DNA of 34,257 bases from Acidobacteriaceae bacterium (lineage in GTDB: Bacteria; Acidobacteriota; Terriglobia; Terriglobales; Acidobacteriaceae), in NCBI GenBank assembly GCA_025350325.1, contig JANXYB010000034.1, forward strand, positions 1-34,257. Reading direction: 5' to 3'. Shown piece by piece: positions 6,252 to 15,451 of the stretch. The notes beneath the pieces were generated by a model. That model saw nothing but the letters and a program-made list of their open reading frames with translations. It was not told the DNA's origin and searched no databases. Within the stretch, counting starts at the first letter, position 1. Every line of letters begins with the position of its first letter. The translations under genes were made by a program, and so were the position numbers.

Positions 6252-8192
6252 ATGGCGGAAGGACGCGTAGTAGGAATCGATTTGGGAACCACCAACTCCC
6301 TGGTCGCATATATGCAGGGAGATGCTCCCGTCGTTATTCCGGGCGTGGATGGCCTGAGCCTGGTGCCGTCGGTGGTGGCGCTTGATCCCGTTCCTGCGGA
6401 TGGCGGACGGCCGTCGGTCACGGTTGGCAATAGCGCCCGGAAGGCGCTCGTTGAGACTCCTGAGCGTGTCATCTATTCCGTTAAAAGGCTGATGGGCCGC
6501 AGCATTGACGAAGTGCAGAGCGAATTAGATCTGTTTCCTTTCCGCCTTGCGGATGATATTGAAGCGGGCGAGGTACCGCGCATTCAACTCGGCGAGTTGC
6601 GCTTCACACCGCCTGAAATTTCGGCTTACATTCTGCGTCAACTCAAGCGTAATGCAGAGCGATTCTTTGGTGAGCCTGTAACGCAGGCGGTGATCACTGT
6701 GCCTGCCTACTTCAACGATGCGCAGCGGCAGGCCACTAAAGATGCTGGACGAATGGCAGGGCTCGAAGTACTGCGCCTGGTGAACGAGCCGACCGCTGCC
6801 GCGCTTGCTTACGGCCTCGATCGCACCAACGTGGGCACAATTGCTGTTTATGATTTAGGCGGCGGCACGTTTGATATTTCGATCTTGAAGCTGCGCGACG
6901 GCATCTTCGAGGTGCAATCCACCAATGGAGACACGCATCTTGGCGGCGACGACATCGACAACCTGCTCACCGCGGTTGCGCTCGACGAGATTCACTCTGA
7001 GCACGGCGTTGATTTGCGCGCGCATCCCAGTGCAGTGCAGGGCCTGCGTAAAGCGGCTATCGACGCGAAGATTAGCTTGTCAACTGAAGCATCGGCGCGA
7101 TTCGATATAGAGCTGCCAAATGGAGATCGCTACCAGCGCGAGATTCCGCGCGACGTATTTGAACAATTGATCAAACCTGTGCTCGACCGCACGGCAGGGC
7201 CATGCAAACAGGCACTTACCGACGCCGGATTAACGCCCGAGCAAATCGATGAGGTGGTGCTGGTTGGCGGGTCCACAAGAATTCCGGCAGTGCGTCAGTT
7301 GGTCGATGACCTCTTTCATTTGGCAGCACGCGGAAAGAAGCCGCACAACGAGCTCAATCCTGATGAAGTTGTTGCTCTGGGTGCCGCGGTGCAGGCGGAC
7401 ATCCTGGCCGGTGCGTCGAAGACGACTGAAGAGATGTTGCTGCTGGATGTGACGCCGCTCTCGCTTGGCATTGAAGCGCTCGGCGGTACCGTGGCGCGCA
7501 TCATTCAACGCAACTCGACGATTCCCGCGTCGGCCACCGAGCACTTCACTACGGGCGTCGATGGGCAGACGAATGTTGCCATTCACGTAGTGCAGGGCGA
7601 GCGCGAATTGGCTGCGGATTGCCGCTCATTGGCACGATTTGACTTGAAGGGCATTCCGCCGATGAGCGCTGGACTGCCGCGTATCGAGGTAAAATTTTTA
7701 ATCGATGCGGACGGAATCTTGCAGGTGTCCGCGCGCGAGCAGCGCAGCGGGCTGGCAGCACAGATTGAAGTGAAGGCCACGTATGGCCTGACGGACGAGC
7801 AGGTCGAAAGCATGATCCTGGATTCGTTTGATCACGCGGAAGAAGACTTTGCCAAGCGTCAGTTGATTGAATCGCGCAATGAGGCAGATACGATTTTGTC
7901 AGCCGTCGAGCGAGCGCCAGAAAGTCCCGCATGGAAACACTTGCGTGGCGAGGAGCAGGCGGCGATTGAGGCGGCGCGTGATCGGCTGGCGGCAGTGAAG
8001 CAGGGCGATGACCTGGCTGCTCTGCGCGACGCGACGCTAGGGCTAGATCAGGCGACGCGACGCTTCGCAGAGTTGATGATGGATGCGGCAGTCACAACCG
8101 CAATTCGCGGAAAGACGATGGACAATGCAAGCGACGAGCTGGGCGAGGAAGTGACTGCACCTCATCCCATGGCGCGTGCGGAATTCAAGTAA
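6252..8192 (+). CDS. hscA: Hsp70-type chaperone HscA
   Basis: A 646-residue specialised Hsp70 that releases clusters from IscU in an ATP-driven cycle with HscB. The ATPase domain opens with [14 protein letters not shown] (phosphate 1 motif). It continues with [25 protein letters not shown], then [12 protein letters not shown], then [13 protein letters not shown]. The linker and substrate domain follow ([17 protein letters not shown]). The C-terminal lid is of normal size and lacks the EEVD-like or glycine-rich tail of other Hsp70s. Assignment to HscA rather than DnaK rests on the isc operon position directly after hscB. The start at 6252 is supported by the motif being at residue 8, although its ribosome binding site is weak (AAAAGAAAAG). 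Confidence 0.95.
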   Translation: MAEGRVVGIDLGTTNSLVAYMQGDAPVVIPGVDGLSLVPSVVALDPVPADGGRPSVTVGNSARKALVETPERVIYSVKRLMGRSIDEVQSELDLFPFRLADDIEAGEVPRIQLGELRFTPPEISAYILRQLKRNAERFFGEPVTQAVITVPAYFNDAQRQATKDAGRMAGLEVLRLVNEPTAAALAYGLDRTNVGTIAVYDLGGGTFDISILKLRDGIFEVQSTNGDTHLGGDDIDNLLTAVALDEIHSEHGVDLRAHPSAVQGLRKAAIDAKISLSTEASARFDIELPNGDRYQREIPRDVFEQLIKPVLDRTAGPCKQALTDAGLTPEQIDEVVLVGGSTRIPAVRQLVDDLFHLAARGKKPHNELNPDEVVALGAAVQADILAGASKTTEEMLLLDVTPLSLGIEALGGTVARIIQRNSTIPASATEHFTTGVDGQTNVAIHVVQGERELAADCRSLARFDLKGIPPMSAGLPRIEVKFLIDADGILQVSAREQRSGLAAQIEVKATYGLTDEQVESMILDSFDHAEEDFAKRQLIESRNEADTILSAVERAPESPAWKHLRGEEQAAIEAARDRLAAVKQGDDLAALRDATLGLDQATRRFAELMMDAAVTTAIRGKTMDNASDELGEEVTAPHPMARAEFK

Positions 8193-8232
8193 ACCTGTTG
8201 GCCGGAATTGAATGCCGGCAAGGACGGATAGT

Positions 8233-8646
8233 ATGAGCGAAGCGACTACAAAAAATATTCCCCCCGAAAAGTTGGTCCGCGTCACATTCATGCCTGAAGG
8301 CAAGACGGTTGAATTCGAGTTCGGCACCATGCCTTACGAGCACCACGGCAAGCCGATGTCGTTTCTCGATGTCGCAGAAAATAACGACGTTTTTCTCGAC
8401 CATGCCTGCGGCGGCGTGTGCGCCTGTACCACCTGCCATTTGTGGATCAAGGATCAGGAGGGCATCAGCGAGGCGGATGACGACGAGATAGACCGCATGG
8501 ACATGGCCGCTGATCAGCAACTCAACTCCCGACTTGGCTGCCAGGCAGTCATCACCAAGCCAGGCAACTACGTGGTCGAGATTCCTAAATGGAATCGCAA
8601 TTACACATCGGAAGGCAAGCCGTTGGCGATGGCGGAAGGAAAGTAA
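8233..8646 (+). CDS. fdx: ISC-type [2Fe-2S] ferredoxin
   Basis: A 137-residue adrenodoxin-like ferredoxin that supplies electrons for cluster assembly. The ligands are C59, C65, C68 and C103 in the pattern C-x5-C-x2-C...C (HACGGVCACTTCHLW and RLGCQA). An additional C63 sits in the cluster loop, as in E. coli Fdx. A start at 8233 is chosen because AAGGA lies 8 bases before it; the in-frame ATG at 8212 lacks a convincing ribosome binding site. The acidic segment EADDDEIDRMDMA is typical of partner-binding helices. The stop overlaps almost directly with iscX. Confidence 0.95.
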   Translation: MSEATTKNIPPEKLVRVTFMPEGKTVEFEFGTMPYEHHGKPMSFLDVAENNDVFLDHACGGVCACTTCHLWIKDQEGISEADDDEIDRMDMAADQQLNSRLGCQAVITKPGNYVVEIPKWNRNYTSEGKPLAMAEGK

Positions 8647-8648
8647 CA

Positions 8649-8867
8649 ATGCCGCGAGAGATCATGTGGACGGACGTTGAGGAAATAGGAATTCAATTGC
8701 AGGAAAAATTTCCCGACATCGACCCGCTTACGGTGCGGTTTACCGATCTGCTGCGCTACGTGACTGAACTGGAAGGCTTTGCCGATGACGCGGCCAAGTC
8801 AAATGAGTCTCGCCTCGAGGCGATTCAGATGGCGTGGCATGAGGAGTTCGTCGACGCGCAGGGTTAA
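8649..8867 (+). CDS. iscX: IscX (YfhJ-family) small acidic protein
   Basis: A 72-residue acidic protein that begins MPREIMWTDVEEIGIQLQ and continues FPDIDPLTVRFTDLLRYV, the characteristic IscX fold with tryptophan and the D-P-x-x-V-R-F-T-D-L motif. In E. coli IscX binds IscS and iron and tempers cluster assembly. It starts 3 bases after the fdx stop, so it is almost certainly translated from the same message as the last gene of the operon. Its final 4 bases overlap the end of the convergent yraN-like gene. Confidence 0.95.
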   Translation: MPREIMWTDVEEIGIQLQEKFPDIDPLTVRFTDLLRYVTELEGFADDAAKSNESRLEAIQMAWHEEFVDAQG

Positions 8868-9346
8868 TCGCGTTCAAGTTCGTTCCAGCCAAACGCCGCT
8901 TCAAAGTGTTGAAATTCATTTGCCTCACCGGGCACCAGGTAAGCACTGATTACGTCGAAGCGCACAGGCGGTGCAGTTTTTTGCGGCATGTGATGGATAT
9001 AGCGGCGAGCTAGTCGTCGCAAGACTCTGCGCTTTTGGCTATCGACGGCTGTTTGTGCAGGAGTCAAGTCGCGCGCTGTCCTAGTTTTGACCTCTATGAA
9101 GCAAAGCATCGATCCATGCCAGGCGATCAGGTCAATGTCGCCGGGCACGTCCCCCGATGACCAACGCCGCGCGACCACGGTATAGCCCTTGCGCAGAAGA
9201 TAAAAGAACACGGCATCTTCGCCATCGATGCCGGTCACGAGATGAGCAGGAAGAGTGCTCGTCCGGCCGCGAATATCGGCCAGACGACCCAGGCCTGCAA
9301 GCGCGTGTTCAAGCCACGCCACTTTCATTCGCCTCATTATTTCCAT
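8864..9346 (-). CDS. YraN/UPF0102-family nuclease-fold protein
   Basis: A roughly 160-residue protein of the UPF0102 family. The core reads GIDGEDAVFFYLLRKGYTVVARRW, followed by GDIDLIAW and FIEVKTR. These supply the D...E-x-K residues of the restriction-endonuclease-like fold. The family's biochemical role is not well established. The start is uncertain: ATGs at 9346, 9337 and 9328 are all possible, and the frame is open to a TTG at 9391; 9346 keeps all of the recognisable region. Its 3' end overlaps the iscX stop by four bases in convergent orientation. The aminotransferase gene lies upstream on the same strand. Confidence 0.85.
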   Translation of the reverse strand: MEIMRRMKVAWLEHALAGLGRLADIRGRTSTLPAHLVTGIDGEDAVFFYLLRKGYTVVARRWSSGDVPGDIDLIAWHGSMLCFIEVKTRTARDLTPAQTAVDSQKRRVLRRLARRYIHHMPQKTAPPVRFDVISAYLVPGEANEFQHFEAAFGWNELERD

Positions 9347-9443
9347 GGCAAACCATTGTCTGCCGTGAGGAGCGTTGGGCGCAAACAGCAATGCCGCGCT
9401 GGCCTTGATTCGAGGGGCGCGGCGTTGCTGTTTGGTTTGTTGA

Positions 9444-10838
9444 TCAAGCGGTTGCGACGGCTAATTCCCCAGCGTGTGCGTGCTCTTTTTCTACCTGCGT
9501 CAAGGCATCCTCAAGGATGTCGAGCGCGACGGTGGCCTCATTCTCTGTGACCATCAGCGAAGGGCAAAGGCGGATCGATGTTTCGCCGCATCCCAGAATC
9601 ATCAGGCCGCGTTCGAAGGCGAGGGTCTCGATGCGATTGCGTAGAGCGGTCGCGGGTTCACGCGTGGTTTTATCTTTAACCAGTTCGACGCCGATCATCA
9701 GGCCCCGCCCGCGGACATCGCCGACCATCGGATGGGTCTGTTTCCAGCCGCGCAAACGTTCCAGCATCATTTCGCCGACACGCGCCGCGTTGCTGATGCC
9801 TTCGCGCTCCAAAATCTCGATGGTAGCGAGGGCCGCGGCGATGCTGATCGGATTGCCGCCAAAAGTGGATGCATGCGAGCCGGGAACCCAATCCATGATC
9901 TCGGCGCGACTCATGCAGACGCCAAGCGGCATTCCGCTAGCGATGCCTTTGGCCATGCAGACGATGTCGGGCTGCACGCCGGAGTGTTCGATAGCCCACC
10001 ACTTACCGGTACGGCCTGCGCCGGATTGCACTTCATCGACGACCAGGAGGATGCCGTGACGATCGCAGATCTTGCGCAGTTCACGCAGAAAGTTGTCGGG
10101 TGCGACGACGTAGCCGCCTTCGCCCTGGATAGGCTCGATGAAGATGGCTGCAACTTCTTCCGGTGCGAGGATGGTCTTGAAAAGCTTCTCTTCGATATAG
10201 CGAGCGCAGCCCATGCTGAATGCCTCTTCAGCTTGTGGCCCACCGGAACAGCCACGGTACGCGTAGGGGTAGCGGATGTGAGTTACACCCGGAACCAGAG
10301 GAGAAAAGCGGCGCTTTTGCTGGGGCTTCGAGGCAGTCAGCGACAGTGCGCCCATGGTACGTCCGTGGAATGCACCGAAGAATGAAATAATCTGCTGCCG
10401 GCCGGTGTGATAGCGCGCCAGTTTCAGCGCGCACTCAACCGCTTCGGCACCCGAGTTGCCATAGAAGAAGCGGTGCGGGCCAGGCATCGGCGCGATGGCA
10501 GAGAGCTTTTCGGCAAGGTCGGTGAGGGGTTCATGGAAGAAATCGGTGCCTGAAATGTGAATCAATTCGGCAGCCTGCTTTTGAATCGCCGCGACAACTT
10601 CAGGATGGCAGTGGCCGGTGGAGGTCACGGCGATTCCGGCGGCGAAGTCGAGAAACTCGTTGCCGTCTACGTCCTCAACGCGGGTTCCGCGGCCGCGCAG
10701 GGCGACAAGCGGATAGGAGCGCGTATAGCTAGGCGAAATGAGCCTGTCATCGGCCTCAACCGCTGCCCTGGCCTTGGGCCCGGGAAGCGAACAGACAAGC
10801 TTTGGTCCGAATTGTGCGTGCAATTCTTGTTTAGTCAT
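9444..10838 (-). CDS. Class III PLP-dependent aminotransferase (acetylornithine/GABA aminotransferase family)
   Basis: A 464-residue fold-type I enzyme. PLP is held by K297 (VCMAKGIASGMPLG) and by the D268-E269 pair of LLVVDEVQSGAGRTG; the phosphate-binding GNSGAEAVE lies at 127-135. The long form with the segment RYPYAYRGCSGG at 189-200, and the overall length, resemble the group annotated as acetylornithine aminotransferase family, which includes GABA aminotransferases and archaeal amino-acid racemases. The substrate therefore cannot be fixed. A good GAGGAG lies about 6-8 bases before the ATG at 10838. It stands as a likely two-gene unit with the yraN-like gene and not in an arginine operon, which argues against ArgD itself. 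Confidence 0.9.
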   Translation of the reverse strand: MTKQELHAQFGPKLVCSLPGPKARAAVEADDRLISPSYTRSYPLVALRGRGTRVEDVDGNEFLDFAAGIAVTSTGHCHPEVVAAIQKQAAELIHISGTDFFHEPLTDLAEKLSAIAPMPGPHRFFYGNSGAEAVECALKLARYHTGRQQIISFFGAFHGRTMGALSLTASKPQQKRRFSPLVPGVTHIRYPYAYRGCSGGPQAEEAFSMGCARYIEEKLFKTILAPEEVAAIFIEPIQGEGGYVVAPDNFLRELRKICDRHGILLVVDEVQSGAGRTGKWWAIEHSGVQPDIVCMAKGIASGMPLGVCMSRAEIMDWVPGSHASTFGGNPISIAAALATIEILEREGISNAARVGEMMLERLRGWKQTHPMVGDVRGRGLMIGVELVKDKTTREPATALRNRIETLAFERGLMILGCGETSIRLCPSLMVTENEATVALDILEDALTQVEKEHAHAGELAVATA

Positions 10839-11241
10839 TTTCTACTCCTCGTCAGATTCGTTTCGTGGCTGGAGATAGGGCACAGCCACAACCCTGTCAG
10901 GAAGGGTGTTCAATTTCAGAGACCCGCTTGGAGTCCGCAGAACGAGAGAGGGTAAGCTGGTTGTTAATCGCCGCCGAAGAGGCTAGGCCGGGTGCGGGTA
11001 GGCAGCACGCGCAGATGACGCCGGGGGCAAATGCAACGCGCGCGCGATCGCGACCAGCGCTTTGCGGCTGGCATGGCTGGCATGGCATTTGAAGTGCGTT
11101 TCAGCATGGACCCTGCTGGCCCGAGGATAGCACGGGTTTGATGCGTTTTGCACCAGCCCAATTTCGCGTTGGGTTTTGCTCTCGACGTTAAAGAAAGGGT
11201 AGCGCCGGCCGCAATCTGTGTGGCGGAGTAGGCTTGTGCCC
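10839..11241. other. 403-bp intergenic region without a supported gene
   Basis: It contains the ribosome binding site of the aminotransferase, a 9-bp tandem repeat GGCTGGCAT x2 (11066-11083) and a weak stem CCCAA/TTGGG followed by TTTT on the plus strand (11155-11175). Several short open frames are present on both strands, but none has a convincing start signal or protein-like composition. A promoter for the minus-strand aminotransferase must lie here but I cannot point to one. Confidence 0.5.
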
Positions 11242-11880
11242 TTAAGAGCCTGGTTTTTTGTCGAACGAAGAAACAGGAACCAAGGCTGGTTGAGCGTCTC
11301 CATCAAGTGCGACAGCCCCGTTTTCAAACGTACGCAGCGCAGCCTCATTCGCGGCCATGGCCATCCAGCACACAGCGCTCTTCTTCAGCAGGCTGCAGGT
11401 TATTTCAACGGTATATTTCAATTCCGGATGATCTTTTGGGTTTCCCTTAGCGCGTTCAATCCACATGCTATGGCTTCCTAACGAATAGGATCCAAACACT
11501 GGATCAGAGAAGTCGAAGGATGACTTGAGACCTTCCGAGGCGCCCTCGGCGAATCCGGGCAAGTCCTTGTCTGTCATCACCTGGCCGAAGCAGTCGAAGG
11601 GCAATGCCATCACTACCATCACCGACGCGGGTTCACCGTGGCGGGCCGTCAGGGCAATCTGAACGCAGGCGATGCCTTTCTTTTCTTCCTCGGTAGCGGC
11701 GTTTTTGGTGACTTGCTCTTGCACCCCAGGGAGCGTGGTCCGCGCATCGACCGCTTCCCAGTCGGACGGCACACTGTAACTGAATCCCAGGTCGCTGGAG
11801 TGAACGACGGCTGCCGCAGGAGCTTGTGCCAGTAACGGAGTGGCGCAGAAAAAAAGCGTGATCGCAAGGCGAGCATTCAT
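11242..11880 (-). CDS. Hypothetical secreted protein
   Basis: A 212-residue protein with a clear Sec signal peptide: MNARLAITLFFCATPLLAQA, with cleavage expected near residue 20. The mature part begins with an FSYSVPSDWEAVD-like segment, common at the start of small secreted domains that wrap a beta-sheet around a helix (PsbP/DUF1795-like shape). C72, C97, C162 and C171 might pair as disulphides. I do not recognise a function. It lies 54 bp downstream of the DUF4337 gene on the same strand and may be cotranscribed with it. Confidence 0.75.
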   Translation of the reverse strand: MNARLAITLFFCATPLLAQAPAAAVVHSSDLGFSYSVPSDWEAVDARTTLPGVQEQVTKNAATEEEKKGIACVQIALTARHGEPASVMVVMALPFDCFGQVMTDKDLPGFAEGASEGLKSSFDFSDPVFGSYSLGSHSMWIERAKGNPKDHPELKYTVEITCSLLKKSAVCWMAMAANEAALRTFENGAVALDGDAQPALVPVSSFDKKPGS

Positions 11881-11934
11881 TGCGCGGCAAGTCTACCACG
11901 GCTGATACTCGCCCGACGACGACGGCTTCGCGGC

Positions 11935-12480
11935 CTACTTGAGTGTGAGCACAGAGAGCGCTGAAACAATGCCTGCAATCGAGAACACGATTCCGAGGTA
12001 CCAGTAAACGCGGCTGCGGGTCAGAAGGGTGACCGAAGTGATCACCAAGCCGATTTCGAGCAATGCCTCAGCAAGATCGAAGCGATTTGCGCGGGCCTCA
12101 GCCTGCTCGACCTTGGTCTCGAGCGCATCCGCTTTTTCTTTATCGTCTTTAGTTTGGTCGGCCCACTTGGCTTGATGGTCGGCGTACGACTTCTCAATCT
12201 TGGCTGCTGCGTTTTTGTCTGAGATGGTTACGACGCTGAGCAGGTCGGTCGCTAGCGCTGTGTCGTTGGCGCGGATTTTATGAGCCTGGTATTCATTCCA
12301 CTGGTCCGTGGCCTTGTTCTGATCGAGTACCGCCTCGGTGTGCGTACGATGACCAAGCACCGTCGTCACCGCGACCATCACTGCCAGTACGCTCATGGTA
12401 AAGGCCACCGGACGCATCGCGGACTCATGCGAGCCATGCTCGGCATGTTCCTGTAATTCCTGAGCTTCGTTTGCTTCCAT
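11935..12480 (-). CDS. DUF4337-family membrane protein
   Basis: A 181-residue protein with a hydrophobic segment (MSVLAVMVAVTTVLG), a long charged and alanine-rich coiled-coil-like stretch (about residues 75-130, rich in K, E, D and A), and two closing hydrophobic segments (ALLEIGLVITSVTLL and WYLGIVFSIAGIVSALSVL). The short histidine/glutamate-rich N-terminus (QELQEHAEHGSHES) and WNEYQAHKIRAND are typical of DUF4337. The start at 12480 is fixed by AGGAGG seven bases upstream; an in-frame ATG at 12498 precedes that site. It follows cysS by 33 bp on the same strand. Function unknown. Confidence 0.82.
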   Translation of the reverse strand: MEANEAQELQEHAEHGSHESAMRPVAFTMSVLAVMVAVTTVLGHRTHTEAVLDQNKATDQWNEYQAHKIRANDTALATDLLSVVTISDKNAAAKIEKSYADHQAKWADQTKDDKEKADALETKVEQAEARANRFDLAEALLEIGLVITSVTLLTRSRVYWYLGIVFSIAGIVSALSVLTLK

Positions 12481-12513
12481 GGGGAAACCTCCTGCCAACT
12501 AACCTGCGACTAC

Positions 12514-14019
12514 CTACTTACGCTTCCAACGTACGCCGTCTTTTGAGTCTTCAATAAGGATGCCCTTTTCAGCAAGTTCGTTGCGAATCTGGTCGGCCCG
12601 CGCAAAGTTGCGCTGCTTTTTGGCCAATGTACGCTCCGCAACCAGGGCGTCGACAGCCTCATCGCTCAGCGATTGGCGAGCCAGTAGCGTGGACGCGACA
12701 TCGGCGAGGCGGCCGGCCTGCTCGGCCCATGCCACTGCACGGCGCGTCGGTTCAGCATCATGATCTGCGATCACGTCGAATACTGCGTCGAAGCTGGCCA
12801 GAACCCGCAATATTGCGTCTCGGTCGTCCAAGAAAAACCGGCCCTGGTCGATCGCGGTGTTTGAGGCTCGGAGCAGATCGAAGATCGGCGCGCGCGCTTC
12901 GGCGGTGTTTAGATCATTGGCAAGCGCAGCCATATATCCATCCTGCGCTTTGACTGCGGCAGCCTGAATTTGAGCATCCTGACCGGGCGCAAACTTACCC
13001 TCCGTCAGCCTTTGATGAAAGTTGCGCAGGCGTTCGATGGCGTTGGTAGCCTCAACGAGGCCTTCAAAAGTGAAATTGAGCTGGTGCCGGTATGGAACGG
13101 AAATCAGCGCCAGGCGGATAGCCGAAGCTTTGTAGCCCTTCACCAGCAAATCGCGCAGGGTATAAAAATTGCCCTCGCTCTTTGACATTTTGCGCCCATC
13201 GACCAGCAGAAAGCGCACATGCATCCAATGATGGGCAAGCGGTTTGTGCGTTGCACTTTCGCTTTGGGCTATCTCGTTTTCGTGGTGCGGGAACATCAGG
13301 TCCTCGCCCCCGGCGTGCAGGTCGAAACTGTCGCCTAGAAACTCCATCGACATCGCCGAGCACTCGATGTGCCATCCGGGCCGGCCTCGCCCGATCGCCG
13401 TATCCCAGGCCATCTCACCGGGCTTGGCTGCTTTCCAAAGCGCGAAGTCGCGGGCGGAGTCCTTTTCGTACTCGTCGACATCGACCCGTGCTCCGTCTTC
13501 CATGCCCAACAGGTCTTTCTTGCTCAACTTGCCGTATTCGGGAAAGGAGGAGAGACGGAAGTACCAGGATCCATCTTCGGTGCGGTAGGCCGAGCCAACC
13601 TCAGCCAGTTGCTCGACGAGCTTGACCATGCGCGGGATATGTTCAGTGGCACGCGCGATCTGGTCTGGTCGCTCGATGCGCAAAGCGTCAATATCCTCAA
13701 AAAACGCATCGACATATTGCGCCGAATACTCCCCAATCGAGACGCCGGCAGCCGCCGCGTTGCGAATGATCTTGTCGTCTACGTCGGTGATGTTCATGAC
13801 ATGCTTGATCTTCATGCCACTGAGCAAGAGAAACCGCCGCAGCACATCGACTTGGAGGAAGGTGCGGAAGTTTCCAATGTGGCCGTAGTCATAGACGGTC
13901 GGACCGCAGGCATACATGCGCAGAGTCTGCCCGTCAGAAGGAACGAGCAGGTCTACATGTCCGGTGAGTGTGTTGAAGAGATGAAGAGGCATCGGGTGTG
14001 GGTCGAACTTGTCAGTCAT
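12514..14019 (-). CDS. cysS: Cysteinyl-tRNA synthetase
   Basis: A 501-residue class I aminoacyl-tRNA synthetase that charges tRNA-Cys. Visible are ACGPTVYDYGHIGN (HIGH motif at 47-50) and KMSKS at 277-281. The structural zinc site that selects cysteine is C38, C220 (HIECSAMS), H245 and E249 (FPHHENEIAQSE). The C-terminal helical domain ends with the usual RADQIRNELAEKGI and DGVRWKRK. The start is uncertain: 14019 gives a normal N-terminus, but no Shine-Dalgarno is present, and the start lies inside a short tandem repeat (14017-14088) that offers another in-frame ATG at 14040. tsaD lies 183 bp upstream on the same strand. Confidence 0.96.
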   Translation of the reverse strand: MTDKFDPHPMPLHLFNTLTGHVDLLVPSDGQTLRMYACGPTVYDYGHIGNFRTFLQVDVLRRFLLLSGMKIKHVMNITDVDDKIIRNAAAAGVSIGEYSAQYVDAFFEDIDALRIERPDQIARATEHIPRMVKLVEQLAEVGSAYRTEDGSWYFRLSSFPEYGKLSKKDLLGMEDGARVDVDEYEKDSARDFALWKAAKPGEMAWDTAIGRGRPGWHIECSAMSMEFLGDSFDLHAGGEDLMFPHHENEIAQSESATHKPLAHHWMHVRFLLVDGRKMSKSEGNFYTLRDLLVKGYKASAIRLALISVPYRHQLNFTFEGLVEATNAIERLRNFHQRLTEGKFAPGQDAQIQAAAVKAQDGYMAALANDLNTAEARAPIFDLLRASNTAIDQGRFFLDDRDAILRVLASFDAVFDVIADHDAEPTRRAVAWAEQAGRLADVASTLLARQSLSDEAVDALVAERTLAKKQRNFARADQIRNELAEKGILIEDSKDGVRWKRK

Positions 14020-14088
14020 GAGTACGAGTCTGGCGAGCATGAGTACGGCCGGATCTGGCGCGCATGAGTACGGCCGAATCACGGCGCG
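14017..14088. repeat. Three imperfect tandem repeats of about 21-26 bp over the cysS start
   Basis: The unit CATGAGTACG..., followed by a TCTGGCG-like part, recurs at 14017, 14038 and 14063; the second and third copies share CATGAGTACGGCCG. On the minus strand each copy provides GTACTCATG, a potential start codon. Copies one and two are in frame with cysS; copy three is not. Confidence 0.75.
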
Positions 14089-14202
14089 GTTTGGCCTCTC
14101 CGATTGTAGCAGCGGGGATAATGGGGCCGCGGCCCGGTAAGTTGTTGTAACAGCGAAGCTCTGTCGCTGCTGCTCTGCGACCCTGACACCGCACTCATCC
14201 AT

Positions 14203-15393
14203 TCATTGGAGGGCCAGCGATGGATTGGCGGCCAAATCCTCAGACGCGAAATCGCCAGCCTGGAACCTCGGCCATGCGGCGGCGGCGATCATGGCGGCGT
14301 TGTCGGTAGAAAGAGCCAAGGTGGGGAATGCCACTATCAGCCCTCGGCGCGCCGCTTCCGCAGTAAATCGGGTGCGCAACTCGCGGTTGGCAGCCACTCC
14401 ACCGGTGACGAGAATGCGTGTGGAACCGAGCGATTCGGCAGCGGCGAAGGTCTTCTTCACAAGGTCGCCCACCACGGCGTGCTGGAAACTGGCGATGAGG
14501 TCGAGGGTGGCCTGTGGGCAGAGTGCCAGAGCATCTTCTTTTGTCTGCGGCGGGGCAACAGTGCCGTGCATGCGCGTCACACGCTCTGCGGCCTCGTCGC
14601 GCAGATTGTGCAACTCGACGTAACGCAGGACGGCCGTTTTGATTCCCGAAAATGAAAACAGAAACTGGGGATCGAGGTCGGCGATGGGCGATGTTTTAGC
14701 AGCTTTAGTGCGCGGCGCCTTTCCCAGCAAATGCATCTTGGTTTTGATTCGTGCAAACGAGAACGGCACGGCGAGTGGATTGCCAAAGCGAGCCAGGGCA
14801 TCGATCCAGGGACCGCCGGGATAGCCCAGGCCAAGCAGTTTGGCTACCTTGTCAAAGGCTTCCCCCGCCGCGTCGTCGACGGTGCGCCCGATGAGGGAAT
14901 ACGTCCAGCCATCAGCAGCATGCTGCGCAAGATATAGGTGGGTGTGGCCGCCGGAAACGACCAGCGCCAGGGCGTCTTCGTCGGCAGAAGCCTCACCGGC
15001 ACGTGCGTTTTGGCGCTCTTCGAGCAGCACTGCGTGAATGTGGCCTTCGAGATGGTTGACTGCGATGAGCGGGACCCCCTGGGCGTAGGCGAGGGCCTTG
15101 GCATAGGTGATCCCGACCAGCAACGCTCCGGCGAGTCCGGGGCCGCTGGTGACGGCGATGGCATCGAGGTCAGCGAGCGTGACGTTGGCCTTGGCGAGTG
15201 CGGCGCGCACTACGGGTACGATGGCGCGCAGGTGCTCGCGACTGGCCAGTTCCGGGACCACTCCGCCATAGCGCGCGTGGGTGACAATCTGCGAGGCAAC
15301 AACGGACGAAAGGGTGCGCGCACCGCGCTCGACCACCGAAGCGGCGGTCTCGTCGCAGGAGCTTTCAATGCCGAGGATGAGGCCGCGCGTCAT
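14203..15393 (-). CDS. tsaD: tRNA N6-threonylcarbamoyladenosine transferase TsaD
   Basis: A 396-residue ASKHA-fold protein that, with TsaB and TsaE, transfers threonylcarbamoyl to A37 of tRNAs reading ANN codons. The start is [21 protein letters not shown], the family N-terminus. Metal-binding H114 and H118 lie in [12 protein letters not shown]-site motifs [11 protein letters not shown] and [13 protein letters not shown] follow. It is about 50 residues longer than E. coli TsaD because of inserts, for instance at [16 protein letters not shown]. It is transcribed divergently from the nucleotidyltransferase across a 58-bp gap, and upstream of cysS. The pairing of two tRNA-related genes suggests a shared transcript, though the gap to cysS is 183 bp. 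Confidence 0.96.
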   Translation of the reverse strand: MTRGLILGIESSCDETAASVVERGARTLSSVVASQIVTHARYGGVVPELASREHLRAIVPVVRAALAKANVTLADLDAIAVTSGPGLAGALLVGITYAKALAYAQGVPLIAVNHLEGHIHAVLLEERQNARAGEASADEDALALVVSGGHTHLYLAQHAADGWTYSLIGRTVDDAAGEAFDKVAKLLGLGYPGGPWIDALARFGNPLAVPFSFARIKTKMHLLGKAPRTKAAKTSPIADLDPQFLFSFSGIKTAVLRYVELHNLRDEAAERVTRMHGTVAPPQTKEDALALCPQATLDLIASFQHAVVGDLVKKTFAAAESLGSTRILVTGGVAANRELRTRFTAEAARRGLIVAFPTLALSTDNAAMIAAAAWPRFQAGDFASEDLAANPSLALQ

Positions 15394-15451
15394 GCATCTA
15401 GTTTAACGGTCTCGAATCTCGCACCTGAAACGGATTACTCTGAAGCGAGTG

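Noticed and set aside
10857..11161. Several 60-75 codon frames in the gap upstream of the aminotransferase
   Set aside because: They overlap each other on both strands, lack ribosome binding sites and have unstructured composition.
11155..11175. CCCAA/TTGGG stem followed by TTTT on the plus strand
   Set aside because: The stem is short and no plus-strand gene ends upstream, so it is not a supported terminator.
14151..14169. CAGCGA/TCGCTG inverted repeat in the tsaD-cysS gap
   Set aside because: Six-bp arms without a T-run, and no T-box-like features before cysS could be recognised.
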